11,548 nucleotides of DNA, taken from the NCBI GenBank assembly GCA_025925615.1, contig JAICLN010000091.1, positions 1 through 11,548 of the forward strand, in the 5' to 3' direction. The translations under genes were made by a program, and so were the position numbers. This document shows, in pieces, positions 6,564 through 11,548 of this stretch. This DNA is from Actinomycetospora sp. GTDB taxonomy: Bacteria; Actinomycetota; Actinomycetes; Mycobacteriales; Pseudonocardiaceae. The notes under the pieces were generated by a model. The model ran no database searches, was not told the origin of the DNA, and saw nothing but the letters and a program-made list of their open reading frames with translations. Each line of letters begins with the position of its first letter. Within the stretch, counting starts at the first letter, position 1.

Positions 6564-7532
6564 GTGGTGGAATTCGACGATCTCGACCGTGGGCTGCTGC
6601 ACGCCCTCCAGGTCGACGGACGGGCCCCGTTCCGGCGGATCGCGGACGTGCTCGGGGTCTCCGACCAGACGGTGGCCCGGCGCTACGCCCGGCTGCGCTC
6701 GGGGCAGGCGCTGCGGGTGATCGGGGTCAGCGACCCGGCGGTCGTCGGCGACGACCAGTGGATGGTGCGCGCCCGCTGCGCGCCGGACGCCGCGCCCGAG
6801 ATCGCCGACGCGCTCGCCCGCCGTCCGGACACGTCGTGGATCAGCCTGAACTCGGGCGGGACCGAGGTCGCGTGCTCGCTGCGCTCGAGCGACACGGCGG
6901 CGGCCGGCGAGGTGCTGCTCGCCAAGCTCCCCCGCACCCCGCGGGTGCTCGACGTCAGCGCGCACCAGGTGCTGCACGTGTTCTACGGCGGGGCGAACGA
7001 GCCCTTCACCAAGATCGGGCCGCTCGACGACGGCCAGGTGGCGCAGCTGAGCGAGCACCTGCCCGACCCGGCGCCCGCCCCGCGGCTCGACGACGTCGAC
7101 CGCCGGATCCTGCGGTCGCTGCGCGCCGACGGGCGGGCCGCGGTGGAGGACCTGGCGCGGGAGTGCGGGACGTCGGCGTCGACGGTGCGGCGCCGCCTGC
7201 ACGAGCTGCGCGCCGGCGGGCTGCTCTACCTCGACGTCGACGTGGCGCCCGACTCCCACGAGCTGCCGATGCGCACGATGCTCTACCTGTCCGTGCTCCC
7301 CGCCGACCTCGACGCGGCCGGGCGGGCGCTCGCGGCCCACCCGGAGGTCCCGTTCGCGGCGGCGACGACGGGGCGCACGAACGTCTACGCGAGCGTCGCC
7401 AGTCCCGACGCGCCGGCGCTCTACCGGTACCTGACGACGCGCGTGGCGGCGCTGCCGGGCGTGCAGGGCATCGAGACCGCGCCGGTCATCCGCACGGTCA
7501 AGGCGGCGGGCACGCACTATCCGGCGCGTTGA
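6564..7532 (+). CDS. Tandem-domain Lrp/AsnC-family transcriptional regulator
   Basis: A 322-residue regulator made of two Lrp/AsnC units in one chain. Unit 1 has an N-terminal helix-turn-helix at about 4-50 (D-D-L-D-R-G-L-L-H-A-L-Q, then V-S-D-Q-T-V-A-R-R) and a ligand-type domain to about 140. Unit 2 has a second helix-turn-helix at about 175-222 (D-D-V-D-R-R-I-L-R-S-L, then S-A-S-T-V-R-R-R) and a second effector domain to about 312. Ordinary family members have one unit of about 150 residues; the double form is familiar in Actinobacteria. The frame is open upstream to 6501, but GTG at 6564 is chosen because GGAGG lies 7 nt before it (6552-6556) and the domain begins there. It is divergent from the exporter, so a local regulator of export, perhaps sensing an amino acid or related ligand, is inferred. 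Confidence 0.87.
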   Translation: MVEFDDLDRGLLHALQVDGRAPFRRIADVLGVSDQTVARRYARLRSGQALRVIGVSDPAVVGDDQWMVRARCAPDAAPEIADALARRPDTSWISLNSGGTEVACSLRSSDTAAAGEVLLAKLPRTPRVLDVSAHQVLHVFYGGANEPFTKIGPLDDGQVAQLSEHLPDPAPAPRLDDVDRRILRSLRADGRAAVEDLARECGTSASTVRRRLHELRAGGLLYLDVDVAPDSHELPMRTMLYLSVLPADLDAAGRALAAHPEVPFAAATTGRTNVYASVASPDAPALYRYLTTRVAALPGVQGIETAPVIRTVKAAGTHYPAR

Positions 7533-7542
7533 GGCCTGGCCG

Positions 7543-7621
7543 CGACGGTGTGGATTTCCGGACGTCCAGTGTCAGCGGTGTCGCATCGCTGACACTCAAC
7601 GTCTGAAAAGCCACACCGTCG
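7543..7621. terminator. Large inverted repeat between convergent lrp and nudC; likely bidirectional terminator
   Basis: Arms 7543-7577 and 7587-7621 (35 nt each) pair at 30 of 35 positions around a 9-nt loop (GTGTCGCAT). The outer 11 pairs (CGACGGTGTGG) and inner 10 pairs (AGTGTCAGCG) are perfect. It fills most of the 98-nt gap between the stop of the Lrp gene and the stop of nudC, so either transcript would fold it. The arm includes TTTTC/GAAAA on one side. Its right half resembles an insertion in putA (2504-2543), suggesting a dispersed element recruited as a terminator. Confidence 0.65.
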
Positions 7622-7630
7622 ACCCGCCCA

Positions 7631-8740
7631 CTAGCCCGCGGCGGCCCAGGCCTCCAACATCGCCCGGGCGATCGACACCCCGCCGGGCAGGATGAGGTCG
7701 CGGTCCTCGCCGGCCTCGAACGAGGTCCCGCCGACCCCCCGCGCACCGGTCAGCCGGGTCACCGGGCTGTCGCCCTCGCGGGTCATCCAGTCGCCGGCCG
7801 CCAGGGCCTCGATGAGCTCCTCGCGGGTCACCCAGCGGGCGTTCTCGATCTCGCCCTGCTGCAGCTTCATCGGCGCGTCCGGGTCCGCGACCGCCGAGAA
7901 CCCGATCATCAGCGAGCGCGGGAACGGCCACGGCTGCGACCCGAGGTAGGTGATCGTCGAGACGGTCACCCCGACCTCCTCGGCGCACTCCCGCGCCACG
8001 CACGCCTCCAGCGACTCGCCCGCCTCGACGAACCCGGCCAGCACGCTGTAGCGGCCCTCCGGCCAGATCGGCTGGCGGGCCAGCAGCACACGGTCGGCGC
8101 CGTCGTGCACCAGGCAGATCATCGACGGGTCGGTGCGCGGGTACTCCTCGTGGTGGTGGGCCTCGCAGAGCTGCGCCCACCCGGCCTTGATCGCGTGCAT
8201 CGGGGAGCCGTCGCGGGAGCAGAACCGCGCCCGGTCGTGCCAGGACAGCAGCGCCACCGCCGTCGTCAGCAGCCCGGCCGAGCGGGCGTCGAGGTCGCCG
8301 CCGGACACCCGCAGGTCCCGCCACAGCTCGAGCGCGCTGAAGCCCGAGCCGGCGTCGTTCGACTCGTCGGGGTCGGGCACCCGCACGCCCCAGTACGCGA
8401 CGCCGCCGTCCTCGCCGAGCAGCACCGCGCCGTCGGGGACCGTCTCGCCGAAGTCGCGCGCCGGGGAGTCGATCAACCGCAGCGACCCGTCGTCGGCCTC
8501 CTCGACCGGGGTGCGCCCGCGCGGGTCGACGCGCACCACCCGGGCCCGCGGCCAGATCGACGCGACGTGGTCGGGGTCGCCGCGCACCTGCTCGCGCCGG
8601 TCCACCGTCGAGCGCGAGAGGCGGGGCAGGGAGTCCAGGTGGAACGCGGCCCGCAGGTCCGGCCCGGAGGTCGCCGAACCGGCTGCGCCGTTGGTCGAGC
8701 TCCGCGTCGCTTCGTCTCCGACCGCTCTCGTGGTGCTCAC
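7631..8740 (-). CDS. nudC: NudC-type NADH diphosphatase (Nudix hydrolase)
   Basis: A 369-residue Nudix enzyme expected to cut NADH/NAD+ to the nicotinamide mononucleotide and AMP and, in known relatives, to remove NAD caps from RNA. An N-terminal NudC-like domain covers about 33-165. A zinc-ribbon-like region follows (C174, C192), then the catalytic Nudix domain with a full box: G236, E242, R250-E251, E254-E255, G257. The NudC signature S-Q-P-W-P-F-P is at 268-274 and separates it from other Nudix families. The usual four-cysteine ribbon is degraded: the second and fourth ligand positions look like D177 and H195. The GTG start overlaps the upstream protease stop by 4 nt (GTGA), implying translational coupling; its own ribosome site is weak. 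Residues about 8-20 are an in-frame repeat insertion, giving an unusually long N-terminus. Confidence 0.93.
   Translation of the reverse strand: MSTTRAVGDEATRSSTNGAAGSATSGPDLRAAFHLDSLPRLSRSTVDRREQVRGDPDHVASIWPRARVVRVDPRGRTPVEEADDGSLRLIDSPARDFGETVPDGAVLLGEDGGVAYWGVRVPDPDESNDAGSGFSALELWRDLRVSGGDLDARSAGLLTTAVALLSWHDRARFCSRDGSPMHAIKAGWAQLCEAHHHEEYPRTDPSMICLVHDGADRVLLARQPIWPEGRYSVLAGFVEAGESLEACVARECAEEVGVTVSTITYLGSQPWPFPRSLMIGFSAVADPDAPMKLQQGEIENARWVTREELIEALAAGDWMTREGDSPVTRLTGARGVGGTSFEAGEDRDLILPGGVSIARAMLEAWAAAG
8693..8719 (-). repeat. In-frame 27-bp dispersed repeat, copy C (inside nudC)
   Basis: Encodes GDEATRSST (nudC residues 8-16), just after the start codon and before the first recognisable domain. 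It is 24 of 27 bases identical to putA copy B and 21 of 27 to copy A, all in the same sense and frame. A related 14-nt core (13 of 14 identical, 8707-8720 against 161-174) also occurs in the intergenic repeat near the left edge. Confidence 0.7.
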
Positions 8741-10137
8741 GAACTCGATGATCCCCCGGGGACGCGGATCCCACCCAACGCGGCCAGCGAGCTCGCCGTC
8801 GTCGCCGCGTCGGTCACCACGACCCCGGTGAACCGCGCGGGCGCGAGGAACTCGGCGGCCGCGGCGGCGGCCTCCTCGGCCGTGACCGCCTCGAGGCGCT
8901 GCGGGTGCTCGCGCACCCATGCCGACGACAGCCCGACCCCGGCGAGGCCGGCGAGGGTCGATGCGAGCCCGGCCTGCGTCGTCATGGAGATCAGCAGCGA
9001 GCCGATCGCGTACCGGCGGGCCGACTCCAGCTCGGCGGCCGACGGCGGGACGACGGCGATCCGGCCCAGCTCGTAGCGCATCTCCAGGAGCGCGGCGGCG
9101 GTGACCTCGGAGGCGCAGTCGGTCTCGACGAGCAGGGCGGCGCCGTACGGGTCGAACTCCAGCGACGACGACGCGTGGTAGGTGTAGCCCTTGTCCTCGC
9201 GCAGGTTCTCGACCAGCCGCGAGGAGAAGTAGCCGCCGAACGCGAGGTTGGCCAGCTGCAGTGCCGGATAGCGCCGGTCGGTGCGCGGGATCGCGGCCGC
9301 CGAGAGCCGCAGCTGCGACTGGACCGCGCCGGGCCGGTCGACCAGCAGCAGCTCCGAGCCGTGCAGCTCCGGCAGCGGCGGCAGCAGGGCGGCCTCGCCG
9401 GGGGTGTCCCACGCCGCGAGCGAGGCGGACACGGCGGCGACCGCGTCGTCCGGGTCGAGGTCGCCCACGAGGACGAGCACCGACCCGGAGGGCACCACCA
9501 TGCGCCGGTGCAGGGCGAGCAGGTCGTCGGTCGAGACCCGGACGACCTCGGAGACCTCGGGCATCTCGCGGGTCACCGGGTGGTCGCCGTAGCGGTGGCG
9601 CTGCAGGGCGCGGCGGGCGATCACCGACGGCTGCGCGGCCGCGACCTGGATGCGCTCGGCGAGCCGCTCCCGCTCGCGCTCGACCTCGTCGGCGGGGTAG
9701 GTCGCGGAGGTCAGTACGTCGGAGATCACGTCGAGCAGGGTCGGGAGGCCCTCGGCCAGGGCGTGCCCGGAGGCGGCGAGCCGCTCCGGGTCGACCGAGA
9801 ACCCGAGCTCGCCGCCGACACCCGCCAGGTCGTCGTCGAGAGAGACGCGGCTGCGCCGCGTGGTGCCCGACAGCGTTGTCGAGGCGAGCACCTCGGCGAC
9901 GGCGGGGTGGCGGGGGTCGGGGTCGGAGAACGGGATTCGCAGGCGGACCTCGACCATCGGGACGGCCGGGCGGCGCACCGCGATGACCCGGAGGCCGGTC
10001 GGCAGGACGACGTCCTTCTCGTCCGGCGCCGGGACCTGCGGCTGGGGGCGCAGCGGCGGCAGGGCGCGCGGCCCGCTCGGCGTGCGGCCGATCTCCTCGG
10101 CGGAACGTCGGGTGGTGGCGACGGTGGGGGCGCTCAT
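8737..10137 (-). CDS. M16-family peptidase-like protein, non-catalytic subunit
   Basis: A 466-residue protein with the two-lobed M16 fold (L-P-T-G-L-R-V-I-A-V near 45-54; second lobe from about 262). It lacks the zinc-binding HXXEH motif: the aligned region near 77-85 reads H-P-A-V-A-E-V-L-A. It keeps the second-lobe signature G-G-Y-F-S-S-R-L-V-E-N-L-R-E-D-K-G-Y-T-Y (301-320), whose Arg and Tyr (R313, Y318 or Y320) help bind substrate in two-subunit bacterial M16 proteases. The expected role is partner of the catalytic subunit encoded immediately upstream, forming a cytosolic peptide-degrading chamber. The ATG at 10137 overlaps the previous stop (ATGA) and has GGAG 7 nt upstream (10145-10148). 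No signal peptide is visible. A Pro/Arg-rich tail of about 40 residues precedes the domain. Substrate unknown. Confidence 0.87.
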   Translation of the reverse strand: MSAPTVATTRRSAEEIGRTPSGPRALPPLRPQPQVPAPDEKDVVLPTGLRVIAVRRPAVPMVEVRLRIPFSDPDPRHPAVAEVLASTTLSGTTRRSRVSLDDDLAGVGGELGFSVDPERLAASGHALAEGLPTLLDVISDVLTSATYPADEVERERERLAERIQVAAAQPSVIARRALQRHRYGDHPVTREMPEVSEVVRVSTDDLLALHRRMVVPSGSVLVLVGDLDPDDAVAAVSASLAAWDTPGEAALLPPLPELHGSELLLVDRPGAVQSQLRLSAAAIPRTDRRYPALQLANLAFGGYFSSRLVENLREDKGYTYHASSSLEFDPYGAALLVETDCASEVTAAALLEMRYELGRIAVVPPSAAELESARRYAIGSLLISMTTQAGLASTLAGLAGVGLSSAWVREHPQRLEAVTAEEAAAAAAEFLAPARFTGVVVTDAATTASSLAALGGIRVPGGSSSS

Positions 10138-11483
10138 GCGTCGGCTCCGGGGGTGAGGACGAGCAGGGCGCGGGCATCGGGGCGCAACGCGGCGGCCGCG
10201 GCGGCGACGGCCTCGGGGCTGACCGCGGCGATCGCGCCCGGGAGCTCGTCGGAGAGCTCGGCCCGCCCGTGCACGAGCTCCGCGGAGCCGAGGGCGAGCA
10301 TGCGGTTCATCAGCCGGTCGTGCTCGCGGTGCAGCGCCGCCGACCAGCGTGCGGTGACCCGGCGCAGCTCCTCCGGGTCCGGGCCCTCGGCGGCGAGCTT
10401 CCCCAGCTCGTCGTCGACCGCGTCCACGATGCGGCGCGGCTCGACGCCGTCGGGATGGACCGCGGTGATCGTGAAGGTGTCCGGGTCGCGGGCGTCCAGC
10501 GGTGCGCCCATGAGCCCGGCCGAGGCGGAGAGGTCGGTGACGAGTCCGTCGCCGTAGACCAGCCGCTGGGTCAGGCGCGCGGCCTCGCCGTCGGTGAGCA
10601 GGCTCGCGAGCACGGCGTGGGCGAGGTAGCCGGACAGGTCGGTGCCCGGGTCGGGCATCCGGTAGCCCAGGGCCAGCGCCGGCAGCGGGGCATGCGCGTC
10701 GACGACCGAGGAGACCCGCTCGCCGTCGGGACCCGGCTCCCCGAAGGACGGACGTGCGGGCACCGCCCGCGCCGGGATGTCGCCGAAGTGCCGCTCGACC
10801 AGCGTCGCCGCGTCGGAGATCTCGAAATCCCCGACGACGGTGAGCACGGCGTTGCCCGGCGCGTAGTAGGCGTCGAAGAACGCCGCGGCGTCGTCGAGCG
10901 AGGAGCGCTCGAGGTCGGTGAAGTCGCCGTAGCCGTTGTGGGCGTTCGCGAACGTCGAGTAGAGCACCGGCGGGAGCAGGATCCAGGGGAAGCCGCCGTA
11001 GGGCCGGTTGAGGACGTTGAGGCGGATCTCCTCCTTCACCACGTCGATCTGGTTGGCGAGGTTCTCAGGCGTCAGCTTCGGCGCGCGGAGCCGGTCGGCC
11101 TCGAGGAAGAGGCCCCGCTCCAGCGCGGCGGCGGGGAGGATCTCGAAGTAGTCGGTGTAGTCCTGGTGCGTCGACCCGTTGAACACCCCGCCCGAGCCCT
11201 GCACGTGGCGGAAGTGGGCGAGCTTCTCCAGGCTCTCCGAGCCCTGGAACATCAGGTGCTCGAAGAGGTGGGCGAAGCCGGTGCGTCCCTCGGGCTCGCT
11301 GCGGAAGCCGACGTCGACGTGTACGGCCACCCCGACGACGGGGTTGGACCGGTCGGGCGCGAGGACGACGCGCAGCCCGTTGTCGAGGGTGAGGCGGTGA
11401 CGTGCCGCCGTCCTCGTGTTCCCGGGGGAGCTGGGGGGCGCCGGAGCGGCACCGGGGATCGGGGGGAGAGCGGCCGTACTCAC
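10134..11483 (-). CDS. M16-family zinc metalloprotease, catalytic subunit
   Basis: A 449-residue insulinase/pitrilysin-family protease. The zinc motif HXXEH is intact as H72-L-F-E-H76, with E75 the catalytic base. The third zinc ligand is likely E152 in V-V-K-E-E-I-R-L-N, 76 residues after H76 as is usual. N-terminal L-D-N-G-L-R-V-V-L-A and G-F-R-S-E-P-E-G-R-T-G-F-A complete the active-site domain; an inactive second lobe follows from about 240. A Pro/Ala-rich stretch occupies residues 1-28 and shows no signal peptide, so a cytosolic role with the downstream non-catalytic M16 protein is likely. First gene of a coupled operon with that partner and nudC. Translation starts at a GTG with no spaced ribosome site, and a promoter box sits 6 nt upstream, pointing to a leaderless message. 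Substrate cannot be inferred. Confidence 0.92.
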   Translation of the reverse strand: MSTAALPPIPGAAPAPPSSPGNTRTAARHRLTLDNGLRVVLAPDRSNPVVGVAVHVDVGFRSEPEGRTGFAHLFEHLMFQGSESLEKLAHFRHVQGSGGVFNGSTHQDYTDYFEILPAAALERGLFLEADRLRAPKLTPENLANQIDVVKEEIRLNVLNRPYGGFPWILLPPVLYSTFANAHNGYGDFTDLERSSLDDAAAFFDAYYAPGNAVLTVVGDFEISDAATLVERHFGDIPARAVPARPSFGEPGPDGERVSSVVDAHAPLPALALGYRMPDPGTDLSGYLAHAVLASLLTDGEAARLTQRLVYGDGLVTDLSASAGLMGAPLDARDPDTFTITAVHPDGVEPRRIVDAVDDELGKLAAEGPDPEELRRVTARWSAALHREHDRLMNRMLALGSAELVHGRAELSDELPGAIAAVSPEAVAAAAAALRPDARALLVLTPGADA

Positions 11484-11489
11484 CCCTCG

Positions 11490-11518
11490 ACCCTAACGGC
11501 GACGGCGAGTGGCGTCCG
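11490..11518 (-). promoter_or_regulatory. Candidate leaderless promoter of the M16-nudC operon
   Basis: On the minus strand a TAGGGT -10 box (TANNNT class, 11490-11495) ends 6 nt before the GTG start codon at 11483, so transcription could begin on or next to the start codon. A CGGACG hexamer at 11513-11518, 17 nt farther upstream, keeps the GAC part of an actinobacterial -35. GAGGGG touches the start codon directly, too close to serve as a ribosome site. I saw nothing further in 11519-11548. Confidence 0.45.
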
Positions 11519-11548
11519 CGCGCCGGGCGCGCGCGGCCGGGGTGGACC

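Noticed and set aside
5077..6720. 547-codon plus-strand frame opposite the exporter
   Set aside because: Shadow of a clear 14-TM transporter gene; composition biased to Arg/Glu/Gly/His.
8741..10177. nudC frame open far upstream, suggesting a fusion protein
   Set aside because: The upstream part is an out-of-frame reading of the M16 partner gene; the GTGA overlap gives a natural start at 8740.
8905..10557. 550-codon plus-strand frame opposite the M16 genes
   Set aside because: Antisense shadow with low-complexity composition.

Overview
The window looks like chromosomal DNA from a very GC-rich actinobacterium. Codon third positions are almost all G or C, GTG starts are common, and long antisense shadow ORFs lie opposite nearly every gene. 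A mycoredoxin-type glutaredoxin, the start of a UvrD-family helicase, a NudC-type NADH diphosphatase and a one-chain PutA all point to mycothiol-producing Actinobacteria. Pseudonocardiaceae is my best guess, from gene style only.

Layout, left to right: (i) the first codons of a helicase, probably uvrD2, leaving the left edge on the minus strand; (ii) a PAS-AraC regulator (-) diverging from putA (+), the bifunctional proline-to-glutamate enzyme; (iii) a mycoredoxin gene (+) 25 nt after putA; (iv) a 14-TM DHA2-type drug exporter (-) diverging from a tandem Lrp/AsnC regulator (+); (v) a minus-strand operon, read right to left, of a catalytic M16 metalloprotease, a non-catalytic M16 partner and nudC, joined by two 4-nt start/stop overlaps. 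Both convergent gene ends (mrx1/exporter and lrp/nudC) carry strong inverted repeats that could terminate transcription in both directions. No gap exceeds 160 nt, and I saw no tRNA, rRNA, CRISPR array, transposase or att site.

Functionally, the PAS-AraC protein may control proline catabolism through putA, and the Lrp protein may control the exporter; both are inferences from divergent layout. The order and orientation uvrD2(-) / mrx1(+) / nudC(-) matches, as I recall it, the Mycobacterium tuberculosis Rv3198c / Rv3198A / Rv3199c block. Here that block seems split by two regulator-plus-effector pairs.

The least expected signal is a set of short dispersed repeats. A 27-bp repeat occurs three times inside coding sequence, twice in putA and once near the start of nudC, always in the same orientation and reading frame (peptides GREAERSRT, GDGAQRSST, GDEATRSST). 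A second, palindromic family sits between genes, with paired units exactly 30 bp apart at two loci. A third appears as a long hairpin after lrp and as an apparent half copy in the putA interdomain linker. Together they look like small mobile or amplifying elements, some tolerated inside proteins, similar in concept to the Rickettsia palindromic elements.
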